The position numbers were made by a program, and so were the translations under genes. Positions 51,746-60,977 of a stretch of 64,000 nucleotides of DNA are shown piece after piece (the first letter of the stretch is position 1; the number at the start of each line of letters is the position of its first letter). Origin of the DNA: an uncultured Eubacteriales bacterium (GTDB lineage: Bacteria > Bacillota > Clostridia > Peptostreptococcales > Anaerovoracaceae); the NCBI GenBank assembly GCA_900545135.1, contig UQXL01000011.1:1-64000 (forward strand), given 5' to 3'. The notes under the pieces were generated by a model that did no database searches, was not told where the DNA came from, and was given only the letters and a program-made list of their open reading frames with translations.

Positions 51746-52129
51746 ATGAAAGCATTGATAATTACAAATAATCCAAAAGTTAATATTGAGTTGAAAAATA
51801 AGGAAAATATCGAGTTTCACCCGGAGGCGGACCAGGAGGAAATACTTAAAATTGCCAGAGACTATATACACCTCGGAGCGAAGCTCATAATGCATCCGAT
51901 GATGGGCAGGATAAAGCCTCACGAAACGCCGTACAAATCGGTGTATCTGGAAAAAACAGAGGGAGATACGGATGCTGACAGCGTTATAATCATAGAAGAC
52001 AGCATTGCTGAGACCAGGAAACTCGTTGAGCATACTTACCGCAGGAAATATGACGAACAGCTGCTGCCTGACTTGCAGTATATTGATTTATTATTGCTAA
52101 AGAGCGGCATCGAAGAATACAGGAGATAA
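51746..52129 (+). CDS. grdX: GrdX family protein
   Basis: 127 residues. The family is found at the front of glycine, sarcosine and betaine reductase operons; its function is unknown. Typical features are the N-terminal ALIITNNP, the central HLGAKLIMHPMMGRIKPHETPYKSV and the acidic C-terminal half. No ribosome binding site is visible because the promoter sits immediately upstream. It precedes the sigma-54 activator by two bases. Confidence 0.85.
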   Translation: MKALIITNNPKVNIELKNKENIEFHPEADQEEILKIARDYIHLGAKLIMHPMMGRIKPHETPYKSVYLEKTEGDTDADSVIIIEDSIAETRKLVEHTYRRKYDEQLLPDLQYIDLLLLKSGIEEYRR

Positions 52130-52131
52130 TC

Positions 52132-53571
52132 ATGACGACCAAAAAAGACTTGATGCTCAAAAATGTAGACCATATACTTCTTGTAAACAAAGATTACGAA
52201 ATCGTATATAATTCCCGCTTTGACCCTGCCATAGGCAACAAACCGGACATGCAGGAATATAAAAATTTCTTTGAGATGTATCCTTCTCTTGGGAAAAACA
52301 ACAGTTCCATAGTCAAAACCATGTCCACCGGAACGGGAATTTTCAAAGACGTGCAGGAATTCGTCGATATAAACGGAAATGTTTACGTAACGCAGAACGT
52401 GACTATTCCTATCTTCCGCGAGGGACAGATAGTGGGCACCGTGGAGCTTACTAAAGATTTGACTACCGTGGGAGACGCAGAAAGCAGGAAAGAATATCTC
52501 AGCAAGCTTTCAAAAGAGAGCAGCTTTAATCCGAACATGGATAACAACGAGCAGATTAGCTTTGACGATATACTGACCATTGACGGAGAGATGCTGGACG
52601 CCATAGAAAGGGCGAAGATATTTGCCATGAATCAGAATCCGACTCTGATTTACGGCGAAACCGGGACAGGCAAAGAACTGTTCGCCCAGTCAATCATAAA
52701 TTACGCGGCCAATCCTAAGCAAAAGATCATCATTCAAAACTGCGCCGCGGTGCCTGAAAACCTCATAGAATCCATCCTTTTCGGCACGACGAGAGGATCA
52801 TACACCGGCGCGGAGAACAGAAAAGGACTGTTCGAAGAAGCCGACGGAGGCATTTTCTTCCTCGACGAGCTCAACGCCCTGCCTTACCATGTTCAGGGCA
52901 AGCTGCTGAGAGTAGTTCAGGAGGGAACTTTCCGCCCGATAGGAGCCAGCAAGGAGAAAAAAGTAAACGTCAAGATAGTTGCGGCCATGAACATAGACCC
53001 TATGGAAGCCATCGAAAAGAACATCCTGAGAAAAGACTTGTTCTACAGGCTTTCAGGAAACATGATTTATCTGCCGCCGCTCAGAGAAAGAAAAGACGAT
53101 ATAGAATATCTTACCGACAACTATATAGATTATTTCAATGAAGTCTATGGGAAAAATGTCAAAGGCATATCGGAAGAGCTGAGAAACTTTTTCCTCGATT
53201 ATAAATGGGAGGGAAATGTCCGGGAACTGAGACATGTCATAGAAGCCATGGTCAGCATGACCAAGGGCGAAATACTGCAGTACAGCGAGCTGCCGCTTTA
53301 TCTTAACGAGAAGCATAAAGGTGCAGGCTCAGCAGGAGGCAGAGCCTCGGGCAGCGTTCCCCACAGGGAAAAAGACAACATAATCATAGATTTGGACAAA
53401 GACAGCTGCGACCTCAGAAGCACCGTGGAAAAAGTGGAAAGAGACCTGATAATAGGTGTTTTAAAGCGCGTAAAAGGCAATAAGACCAAGGCAGGAAAAA
53501 TCCTGGGCATACCCAGGCAGACTCTCAAATATAAGATGGGAAAGCTGGGCATAGAAGACATAGAAAAATAA
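52132..53571 (+). CDS. Sigma-54-dependent activator of the reductase genes (PrdR-like)
   Basis: A 479-residue enhancer-binding protein. Residues about 1-115 form a PAS-like sensor (DHILLVNKDYEIVYNSRF). The AAA+ core has Walker A GETGTGKE, the sigma-54 contact loop GSYTGA (consensus GAFTGA, Ser and Tyr variants), Walker B GGIFFLDE and the arginine-finger region LPPLRERKDD. The C-terminal Fis-type helix-turn-helix is NKTKAGKILGIPRQTLKYKM. AGGAG precedes the ATG. The next operon has a -24/-12 promoter. Confidence 0.9.
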   Translation: MTTKKDLMLKNVDHILLVNKDYEIVYNSRFDPAIGNKPDMQEYKNFFEMYPSLGKNNSSIVKTMSTGTGIFKDVQEFVDINGNVYVTQNVTIPIFREGQIVGTVELTKDLTTVGDAESRKEYLSKLSKESSFNPNMDNNEQISFDDILTIDGEMLDAIERAKIFAMNQNPTLIYGETGTGKELFAQSIINYAANPKQKIIIQNCAAVPENLIESILFGTTRGSYTGAENRKGLFEEADGGIFFLDELNALPYHVQGKLLRVVQEGTFRPIGASKEKKVNVKIVAAMNIDPMEAIEKNILRKDLFYRLSGNMIYLPPLRERKDDIEYLTDNYIDYFNEVYGKNVKGISEELRNFFLDYKWEGNVRELRHVIEAMVSMTKGEILQYSELPLYLNEKHKGAGSAGGRASGSVPHREKDNIIIDLDKDSCDLRSTVEKVERDLIIGVLKRVKGNKTKAGKILGIPRQTLKYKMGKLGIEDIEK

Positions 53572-53585
53572 GCAAACCGTCAATA

Positions 53586-53607
53586 TTTTGTCGCAAATGC
53601 GACAAAA
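53586..53607. promoter_or_regulatory. Inverted repeat, candidate activator site 1
   Basis: TTTTGTCGCA-AA-TGCGACAAAA is a perfect 22-base inverted repeat, about 100 bases before the sigma-54 promoter, a typical upstream activating sequence distance. Confidence 0.65.
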
Positions 53608-53658
53608 ATTTATCGAAAAAACGATTTTGATGTTAAGTTGTATTCGCAAATTAACATA

Positions 53659-53678
53659 TTCGTTGAAATTCCAACGAA
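53659..53678. promoter_or_regulatory. Inverted repeat, candidate activator site 2
   Basis: TTCGTTG-AAATTC-CAACGAA, about 30 bases before the -24 element. Confidence 0.5.
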
Positions 53679-53703
53679 AAAATTTATTAAATATTGCATG
53701 GTT

Positions 53704-53720
53704 TTGGCATAGAACTTGCA
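53704..53720 (+). promoter_or_regulatory. Sigma-54 promoter of the grdE-grdB operon
   Basis: TTGGCATAGAACTTGCA: GG at 53706-53707 and GC at 53718-53719, exactly ten bases between, matching the -24/-12 consensus. Confidence 0.85.
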
Positions 53721-53785
53721 ATACTTAATAACGTACCACAAAGCATTAATACCACACACAAAAAACCAAGAAAGGAAAACTCAAA

Positions 53786-55072
53786 ATGAATTTGGAACTA
53801 AGAAAAATCGCGATTAAAGACATCCAGTTCGGCGATGAAGAGAAAATCGTAGACGGTTGCCTTTATGTAGACCCGAAGAAGCTTGAGGAATTAGTTCTGG
53901 AAGACAGTAGAGTAAAGAGCGTTTCATTTGACATTGCAAGACCTGGTGAATCTGTAAGAATAGTACCCGTAAAGGATGTAATCGAGCCTAGAGCAAAACT
54001 TGAAGGCGGAGAAGTATTCCCGGGACTGTTCCACGAAGATATGCAGGAAGCTGGAAGCGGAATCACTTACGCGCTGACAGGATGCGCCGTTACTTCTACA
54101 GGACCAATCGTAGGCTTCCAGGAGGGAGTTATCGATATGTCAGGTCCTATGACTGACTACACAATTTATTCACAGCTTAACCACCTGGTAATGATTATCG
54201 AAAAACAGGATAACGTTGACCAGCATGACCACGAAACCGTAGTAAGACTTGCAGGCATCAAAGTTGCCAACTATGTTGGAAAGATCGGCTTTGGCTGCGA
54301 AGATTACGTTGCTGAAAATTATGAATGGAAATCCATCGGAGAAAAGTACGCAGAGTATCCGGACCTGCCAAAGGTAGTATATGTATACAACTGCATGGCT
54401 CAGGGACTGCTCCACGATACTTACTTCTATGGCAGAGACACCAAGGTGATGGTGCCTACGATGATCACTCCGCTTGAGGTTATGGACGGAGCTATCATTT
54501 CAGGTAACTGCGTATCGCCTGGTTCCAAGACGACTACTTACATGCACCAGAACAATGCTGTAATAGACGAACTTTTGAAAATACACGGAAAAGAAATCAA
54601 TTTTATGGGTATCGTCCTCAATCCGCTGATGACGACCCTCAAAGAAAAATTCAGAGATAGAATGCTTACGGTAAGACAGGTTAAGATGCTCGGCGCTGAC
54701 GGCGCTATCATTTCTCAGGAGGGCTTCGGAAACCCTACCACCGACCTGATGATAGTTTGTCAGGAGCTGGAGAACAACGGAATCAAGACCGTAATCATCA
54801 CCAACGAAGACGCCGGTACAGACGGAATGAGCGAACCTCTTCCTGACAGCGTGCAGGAAGCCAACGCCATCGTTTCCACCGGAAACTCAAACGCAACAGT
54901 AATGCTGCCTGCCATGGAAAAAACTATCGGAAACCTCAAAGAAGTTGAGAGAGTCTGCGGCGGTAACGTTACATCGATTCAGGAAGACGGACGTCTGCTT
55001 CTGGAAATCCACGGCATCATGGGAAGCCACAATCTTCAGGGCAACACCAAAGTAGGCGCGGTTACCATATAG
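53786..55072 (+). CDS. grdE: Glycine/sarcosine/betaine reductase component B, alpha/beta proprotein (GrdE-like)
   Basis: A 428-residue member of the GrdE family, the pyruvoyl-containing part of the substrate-specific protein B. Processing occurs before a cysteine: here SGN-C at residues 240-242 matches the known Asn-Cys cleavage region. Other family patterns are FQEGVIDMSGP, LLHDTYFYGRDTK and QEGFGNPTTDL. AAAGGAAAA precedes the ATG. grdB follows after 22 bases. Confidence 0.87.
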   Translation: MNLELRKIAIKDIQFGDEEKIVDGCLYVDPKKLEELVLEDSRVKSVSFDIARPGESVRIVPVKDVIEPRAKLEGGEVFPGLFHEDMQEAGSGITYALTGCAVTSTGPIVGFQEGVIDMSGPMTDYTIYSQLNHLVMIIEKQDNVDQHDHETVVRLAGIKVANYVGKIGFGCEDYVAENYEWKSIGEKYAEYPDLPKVVYVYNCMAQGLLHDTYFYGRDTKVMVPTMITPLEVMDGAIISGNCVSPGSKTTTYMHQNNAVIDELLKIHGKEINFMGIVLNPLMTTLKEKFRDRMLTVRQVKMLGADGAIISQEGFGNPTTDLMIVCQELENNGIKTVIITNEDAGTDGMSEPLPDSVQEANAIVSTGNSNATVMLPAMEKTIGNLKEVERVCGGNVTSIQEDGRLLLEIHGIMGSHNLQGNTKVGAVTI

Positions 55073-55094
55073 CTTTAGAGAAAGGAGAACTGAA

Positions 55095-56366
55095 ATGAAA
55101 AGAATTTTGTTTTACACTAACCAATTTTTTGGACAAATCGGTGGAGAAGAATTCGCATACACAGAGCCTTTTGTAGAAGCTGGTACTCGCGGTAACGCCA
55201 ACGCTTTCGCTCCTTCTATCAAGGGCGGTGAAATCGTTGCTACTATCGTTTGCGGCGATAACTACTTTGTAGAAAACATGGATGTATGTAAAGAATTCAT
55301 CAAGAAGCAGGTTGAAGAATACAAGCCTGACATTCTGATCGCAGGTCCTGCCTTCAACGCAGGAAGATTCGGTATCGCATGCTGCGAAGTCTGCAAATTC
55401 GTGCAGGGAACTTATGGTATCCCTTCAGTTACAGGACTTTACTGGGAAAACCCAGGCGTGGAAATGTACAAGGCAGACTGCTACATCATGGAAGTAGGTA
55501 AGTCAGCTGCTACCATCAGAAAAGCGATTCCGCTTATCACAGGCTTTGTAAACAAGCTGATCTCAGGCGAAAAGCTGGGAACTCCTAAGCAGGAGCACTA
55601 CTATCCAAAGGGACAGCGTGTCAACGTATTCCACGATGAAAGAGGCGCTAAGAGAGCTGTAGACATGCTGGTCAAGAAGCTCAAAGGCGAGCCTTATGAA
55701 ACAGAGCTGGAGATTTCGGTATACGAAAAAGTTAATCCGGCGCCTCCTTTGAAGGATCTGTCAAAGGCCAAGATCGCGCTCTGCACAACAGGCGGTATCG
55801 TTCCTATGGGCAACCCTGACCATATCTTCGCTGCTTCAGCCAAGTTCTGGAAGAAGTACAGCTTAGAGGGCATGGACGGCCTTAAAGAGGGCGAATTCGA
55901 GTGCGTACACGCCGGTTATGACCCTGTATACGCCAATGCGGACCCTAACCGTGTTGCTCCTTACAGCGCTCTTAAGAGACTGGAAAAGGAAGGCGTTATC
56001 GGTTCCGTATACCCTTATCTTTTAACTACAACAGGAAACTCAACTTCCGTTGCTGATGCTACCAAGTTTGGTCAGGAAATGGCTGAAGACCTGCTCGCTG
56101 CAGGCGTTAACGGCGTAATCCTGACGAGCACCTGAGGAACCTGTACACGTTGCGGTGCAACAATAGTTAAACAAATTGAAAAAGCAGGCATTCCTGCAGC
56201 CCACATCTGTACGGTAACTCCTATATCCAAGACGGTAGGAGCAGCCAGAATTTCCGGCGCGCAAGCTATACCTTATCCTACGGGAGATCCTAATCTTCCT
56301 GAGGCTAAGGAGGAAGCAAGACAGACTGAGATCGTTATGAACGCGCTTGAATTGCTGACTAAGTAG
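55095..56366 (+). CDS. grdB: Glycine/sarcosine/betaine reductase component B, gamma selenoprotein (GrdB/F/H-like)
   Basis: The 423-residue product is read through an in-frame TGA at codon 347 (56133-56135): LTST-U-GTC-TRC gives the UxxCxxC motif of the family. After it comes 76 further residues ending at TAG 56364. A 5-bp stem with a GGT loop lies 13 bases downstream, as expected for a bacterial SECIS element. The subunit takes the substrate amino group via the pyruvoyl and splits the C-N bond with selenium. Glycine, sarcosine or betaine cannot be told apart from sequence alone. Confidence 0.88.
56149..56161 (+). promoter_or_regulatory. Bacterial SECIS-like hairpin in grdB
   Basis: GTTGC-GGT-GCAAC, with a G-rich loop, starts 13 bases after the UGA codon, the position bound by SelB in bacterial selenoprotein mRNAs. 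Confidence 0.65.
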
Positions 56367-56381
56367 TACGAGTATTTTGAC

Positions 56382-56413
56382 GAGGCTCTGCAGTGTGCAG
56401 GGCCTCATTTTTT
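56382..56413 (+). terminator. Terminator after grdB
   Basis: GAGGCTCTGCA and TGCAGGGCCTC with a 3-base loop, followed by ATTTTTT. Confidence 0.85.
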
Positions 56414-56447
56414 ATAAAAAAACTTGCAAAGTTAACAAGACAAAGTG

Positions 56448-56476
56448 CGTCTGTTTGTGTTATGATAAAACAGACG
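56448..56476 (+). promoter_or_regulatory. selC promoter within a 9-bp inverted repeat
   Basis: CGTCTGTTT (56448) and AAACAGACG (56468) are exact inverted repeats that flank the extended -10 box TGT-TATGAT. A regulator bound here would occlude the promoter of selC and probably of selA-selB. Confidence 0.55.
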
Positions 56477-56494
56477 TACAGATAAAAACAATTT

Positions 56495-56591
56495 GGGGGT
56501 AGATGGGTGCTGGTGTGCCCTCTGGTCTTCAAAACCAGTGCGAGGGGTTAGGAGCCTCTTGGGTGGGTTCGATTCCCACATACTCCCGCCA
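56495..56591 (+). tRNA. selC: Selenocysteine tRNA
   Basis: 97 bases with anticodon TCA in CTTCAAA, an 8-base acceptor stem, a long variable arm (GCGAGGGGTTAGGAGCCTC), a T-arm and encoded CCA. The length and the variable arm distinguish it from all other tRNAs. It reads UGA in selD and grdB. Confidence 0.95.
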
Positions 56592-56614
56592 TAAAACAGA
56601 ATAGGGGGAAGAAT

Positions 56615-58033
56615 ATGAACAGTAAATTGCTTAGAAAGCTGCCCAAAGTCGACGAACTGCTGATGGACGAAGAAGTCAGGGAAGCGTCATGCGGTCTTTT
56701 GAGAGAGCAGGTGGTCGACGTGATAAGGACTGTCATAGAAAACATCAGAAAAGATATTCTTGCGGCAGAAGAGCCGCTTGGAGATTCTTTCGTTTCTTAT
56801 GAGTCGGTGGTGCAGAAAGTGATTGAAGCTGTCAGTTATTCTCACGTTAAAAGTCTGCGCCGGGTCATCAATGGAACCGGCGTAGTTTTGCATACAAACC
56901 TGGGAAGAGCAAAGCTTTCAAAAGCCTCCATGGAAGCTGTATCGGAGGTGGCGGACAAGTACTCTACTCTCGAGTATGACCCTGTCAAGGGCGGCCGGGG
57001 CTCGAGGCACGTCCACGTGGAGAAAGTGATAGAGAAGATAACGGGAGCGGAGGCCGCCATGGTGGTCAACAATAATGCGGCTGCCACAACTATATGCCTT
57101 GCAGCCTTAGGAAGAGGAAAAGAAGTTATAATTTCAAGGGGAGAGCTGGTGGAAATAGGCGGTTCGTTCAGGATACCGGAAATCATGGAAGAAAGCGGAG
57201 CATATCTGGCCGAGGTGGGTACTACCAACAAAGCCAAGCTTTCTGACTATAAAAAGCGGATAAATGAGAATACCGGAGCCTTGATGAAAGTCCACACCAG
57301 CAACTACAAGATAATCGGCTTTACCGAAGAAGTATCTTTGAAAGAACTGGTCAAGTTGGGCAGAGAAGAAGACCTGCCGGTGATATATGATATGGGCAGC
57401 GGTCTGATGGTGCCTCTTGATGAATACGGAATCAGCGAGCCTACCGTAAAAGCTGCCATGGCCGACGGAGCCGACGTGGTGCTTTTCAGCGGGGACAAGC
57501 TGCTGGGCGGTCCTCAGGGCGGAGTCATAATAGGCAGAAAAAAATATATAGACATGATGAAATCTCATCCGCTGGCCAGGATACTTAGAGTCGACAAGAT
57601 GACCCTTTCCGCCATGGAAGCCACTTTCAAGGAATATTACGACGACGACAACGCAAAAGAAAAGATACCGGTTCTGGCCATGCTGACCAGGAGTCCTGAA
57701 CAGCTTAAAGATGACGCGGAAAAGCTGCTTTCCGTGATAGAAGAGACTGCAGGAGACTGCCCGGCTGGCAGACGCATAGTCGCTGCGGTTGAAGAAACGG
57801 AGGACGTGGTAGGCGGAGGTTCCGCCCCGGCCACAGTTCTTAAGGGATACTGCGTTTCAGTTGTCTGCAGCGGGATTTACTCTCAGGAACTGGAACGAAA
57901 GCTCAGAACGGATGCTTTGCCTATCGTGACAAGAATAAATCACGACAAAGTGCTGTTTGACGTGAGGACCATCGCCGAAGAAGAATATCAAGTTATCGCG
58001 GACAGACTGAAAAAAATAACTGAAGAGAAATAG
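56615..58033 (+). CDS. selA: L-seryl-tRNA(Sec) selenium transferase
   Basis: Converts Ser-tRNA-Sec to Sec-tRNA-Sec with selenophosphate. The 472-residue protein has the family N-terminal domain (LLRKLPKVDELL), the NGTGVVLHTNLGRAKLS segment and the PLP lysine in LFSGDKLLGGPQGG. GGGGGAA precedes the ATG. selB starts two bases after its stop. Confidence 0.96.
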   Translation: MNSKLLRKLPKVDELLMDEEVREASCGLLREQVVDVIRTVIENIRKDILAAEEPLGDSFVSYESVVQKVIEAVSYSHVKSLRRVINGTGVVLHTNLGRAKLSKASMEAVSEVADKYSTLEYDPVKGGRGSRHVHVEKVIEKITGAEAAMVVNNNAAATTICLAALGRGKEVIISRGELVEIGGSFRIPEIMEESGAYLAEVGTTNKAKLSDYKKRINENTGALMKVHTSNYKIIGFTEEVSLKELVKLGREEDLPVIYDMGSGLMVPLDEYGISEPTVKAAMADGADVVLFSGDKLLGGPQGGVIIGRKKYIDMMKSHPLARILRVDKMTLSAMEATFKEYYDDDNAKEKIPVLAMLTRSPEQLKDDAEKLLSVIEETAGDCPAGRRIVAAVEETEDVVGGGSAPATVLKGYCVSVVCSGIYSQELERKLRTDALPIVTRINHDKVLFDVRTIAEEEYQVIADRLKKITEEK

Positions 58034-58035
58034 AT

Positions 58036-59955
58036 ATGAAAAACGTAATTGTAGGAACGGCCGGGCATGTGGATCACGGCAAGACATGTCTGATAAAAGC
58101 CCTTACGGGCATGGACACCGACAGACTAAAAGAAGAAAAGAAGCGGGGCATAACCATCGAAAACGGTTTTGCCGACATGATCTGCGGCGATTACAATATC
58201 AGCATTATAGATGTGCCGGGACATGAAAAATTCATAAAAAATATGCTGGCTGGCATCGGCGGCATCGACCTAGTATTGCTGGTAATAGGCCTTGACGAGG
58301 GCGTAATGCCGCAGACCGTTGAACACTTTCAGATACTGAAAATGCTCAATATAAGAAAGGGCATAATCGTCTTCACCAAGCGCGATCTGGTGGAGGACGA
58401 AGAATGGATAGAGCTGGTCAAAGACGACGCCAGGGCCCTCGTTCAGGGTACTTTCATGGAAGACGCACCGTCCATAGAAGTTTCGGCCTACGATAATTTC
58501 AACATTGAAGAACTGAAGCAGCTCATAGTGGATAATATAGATGACGGACTTTTGAAGAGCGATGCAAAGGAGCTGTTCAGGCTGCCTGTGGACAGAGTCT
58601 TCACCATAGACGGCTTCGGCACGGTGATAACGGGAACTCTGATAGAGGGCACCATAAAGCTTGGTGACGAACTTACGGTTTATCCCGAGGATAAGGCCAC
58701 CAAGGTCAGAAATCTTCAAGTGCACAACGAATCAGTTCAGGCGGCTTTCGCCGGACAGAGGACCGCCATAAATTTGGCGGGGCTTAAAAAAGAAGATATC
58801 GAGAGAGGAAGCGTTCTGGCGGCTAAAGGCTCCCTAGAGCCGACCATGATGGCAGACGTGAGGCTGGAACTCTTCGACGATATAGACAGGAGCGTGCTCA
58901 ACGGCAGCAGAGTTCACTTTTACTGCGGCTCCTCACAGGCCATAGGCAAGGTCGTGCTCATGGACAGGGACGCGGCGGAAAAAGGAGAGACCTGCTATGC
59001 TCAGATAAGGCTGGAGGAAGCCGTAGCCATAAAGAAAGACGACAGATTTATCATAAGGTTTTATTCGCCGCTGATAACCATAGGCGGCGGAAAGGTTCTC
59101 GAAGTTTCGCCGGAGAAGCACAAACGCTTTGACGAGGAAGCCATAGAGGCTATGAAGATAAAAGACTGCGGAAATATAAAAGACACGGCGGAACTTGTAA
59201 TCAGGGAAAAGAGCAGATATTTCCTAGGAAAAGGCTATTTTGCCGCCAAGCTCAGGCTGGACCCTGCCGAACTGGAGGAAATAGCCGAATCGCTGGCCGG
59301 AGAGGGAAAAATAAGGATTCTGAGAAAAGAATACCTCATTCACAGGGATTATCTGGGAAATATACGGGATTTCAGCCGTACTCTTCTCGAAGAGTATCAT
59401 AGTAAAAACAGTATTTCCGAGGGTATGAACAAAGAAGAATTCAAATCCAGAATAAACCAGAGATTCAAACTTCCTGACGCCAAATTCGCCGACGAACTCA
59501 TCGCGCTGCTGGAGGCGGAGAACCTGATAAAAATAGGGGAAAAGAGTGTCGCTCTGGCGGACTTTTCCGTAAGTTATACTCCTGAGATGGAAGCTGTGAA
59601 GCAGCGCATACTCAAGATGTACGCAGAAAGAAAATACGAGATGCCGACCAACGAAGAAGTACTGCAGGAAGCCGCGCGTTCTGAAAAGGAAAAGAGCAAT
59701 GTAAGACATATAATAGACGCTCTGGCCAGAGACGGAGCCCTTGTAAAGCTCAATTATCAGTATTGCATAGACAGGCAAGCTTTCGATTCGGCCCTTGACG
59801 GTCTCAGGGAAAAAGTAAAAAAAGATGGGCAGATCACGCTGGCTGAGTTCAGGGATATGATAGGCACATCGAGAAAATACGCGGTGGAGATACTCGAGTA
59901 TCTCGATGAAAAGAAGATAACGATGAAAGTTGACGACGCCAGAGTTTTGCTGTAG
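58036..59955 (+). CDS. selB: Selenocysteine-specific translation elongation factor
   Basis: SelB brings Sec-tRNA to the ribosome at UGA codons with a SECIS. The 639-residue protein has an EF-Tu-like GTPase domain ([23 protein letters not shown]), a second and third beta-barrel domain and the C-terminal winged-helix repeats that bind SECIS RNA. The end of the gene is normal. Confidence 0.95.
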   Translation: MKNVIVGTAGHVDHGKTCLIKALTGMDTDRLKEEKKRGITIENGFADMICGDYNISIIDVPGHEKFIKNMLAGIGGIDLVLLVIGLDEGVMPQTVEHFQILKMLNIRKGIIVFTKRDLVEDEEWIELVKDDARALVQGTFMEDAPSIEVSAYDNFNIEELKQLIVDNIDDGLLKSDAKELFRLPVDRVFTIDGFGTVITGTLIEGTIKLGDELTVYPEDKATKVRNLQVHNESVQAAFAGQRTAINLAGLKKEDIERGSVLAAKGSLEPTMMADVRLELFDDIDRSVLNGSRVHFYCGSSQAIGKVVLMDRDAAEKGETCYAQIRLEEAVAIKKDDRFIIRFYSPLITIGGGKVLEVSPEKHKRFDEEAIEAMKIKDCGNIKDTAELVIREKSRYFLGKGYFAAKLRLDPAELEEIAESLAGEGKIRILRKEYLIHRDYLGNIRDFSRTLLEEYHSKNSISEGMNKEEFKSRINQRFKLPDAKFADELIALLEAENLIKIGEKSVALADFSVSYTPEMEAVKQRILKMYAERKYEMPTNEEVLQEAARSEKEKSNVRHIIDALARDGALVKLNYQYCIDRQAFDSALDGLREKVKKDGQITLAEFRDMIGTSRKYAVEILEYLDEKKITMKVDDARVLL

Positions 59956-60058
59956 CGGTCAGTCAAGCGGTCTTGACTTGAGGTGGCCGTGAGGTTATCT
60001 GAGGCAGCAGTGATCGAACCAATGCGGCCTGAAGCAGCAGTGATTTAGGAGAAGAATT

Positions 60059-60955
60059 ATGGAATTTAAACAGATTGAAGCTTTCGTAAACGTTATAAAA
60101 TATAAGAGCTTTTCCAAGGCGGCAGACGCTTCGTTTCTCACTCAGCCGACCATAAGCACCCACATAAGTTCCTTGGAAAAGGAACTGGGGGTGACTCTTA
60201 TAGACAGGCTGGGCAAGGAATCCAGACCGACCAAGGAGGGCAGAGCGTTTTACAAATATGCCATAAGCCTGATAAATACCAGGGAAAAAGCGATGTTGGA
60301 GATAGGTAGCCGCGGAGGTGAAATTTCCGGCATAGTAGATATAAGAGCTTCAAGCATACCTGGCCAGTATATAGTTCCTGAGCTGATGACAGGATTTCGC
60401 AAAATTTTCCCGTCCGCCAGGTTCTATATGGAGCAGTCGGACAGCGAGACAGTGTGGGACTGCATAGAAGAGAACGACGGAGAGCTGGGATTTACCGGAG
60501 GGTATAAGAGCAACGGTTTAAAATACGATCTGCTGTTCAAAGATTCGATGGTGCTGATAACCCCGAAAAGCGATAAATATATGAAGCTGAGAGAAAAATC
60601 CGAATACATACAGAGAGAAGATTTTCTGGAAGAAGATTTCGTCTGGCGTGAAGAGGGGTCGGCGACGCGAAGCACATTTGAAGATATGATTTATTCCGGG
60701 CACGGAAAAAGACCCGGCGTGATAGCCACAGTCAACAGCCTGGAAGCCATAAAGAGGTGCGTAGCCGGAGGTTTGGGAGTTTCCGTGCTTTCGGAGACTG
60801 CGGTCAGTAAAGACGCTGAAGCCAGTTACCTTTCATTTAAGATGGCGGACGTCAAGCTGGAAAGGGAATTTTATCTGGTGACCAATAAGAACGTTACACT
60901 TTCTCCTACAGCGATAAAATTCAGAGATTTCGTTCTCAATAAGTTTAGCAGATAG
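60059..60955 (+). CDS. LysR family transcriptional regulator
   Basis: 298 residues. The N-terminal winged helix is typical (FVNVIKYKSFSKAADASFLTQPTISTHISSLEKELG) and the rest is the two-lobed co-inducer domain. Upstream, GCAGCAGTGAT occurs twice. It is followed by the second sigma-54 activator after 22 bases and may regulate selenium or amino-acid genes nearby; the target is not evident. Confidence 0.9.
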   Translation: MEFKQIEAFVNVIKYKSFSKAADASFLTQPTISTHISSLEKELGVTLIDRLGKESRPTKEGRAFYKYAISLINTREKAMLEIGSRGGEISGIVDIRASSIPGQYIVPELMTGFRKIFPSARFYMEQSDSETVWDCIEENDGELGFTGGYKSNGLKYDLLFKDSMVLITPKSDKYMKLREKSEYIQREDFLEEDFVWREEGSATRSTFEDMIYSGHGKRPGVIATVNSLEAIKRCVAGGLGVSVLSETAVSKDAEASYLSFKMADVKLEREFYLVTNKNVTLSPTAIKFRDFVLNKFSR

Positions 60956-60977
60956 AAATACTGCAGGGAGAGAAACC

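Noticed and set aside
51503..52033. 176-codon minus-strand ORF ending in MSEIKLTDLTQNGG
   Set aside because: Its last 14 residues are the true start of SelD before the UGA; the rest is antisense to grdX.
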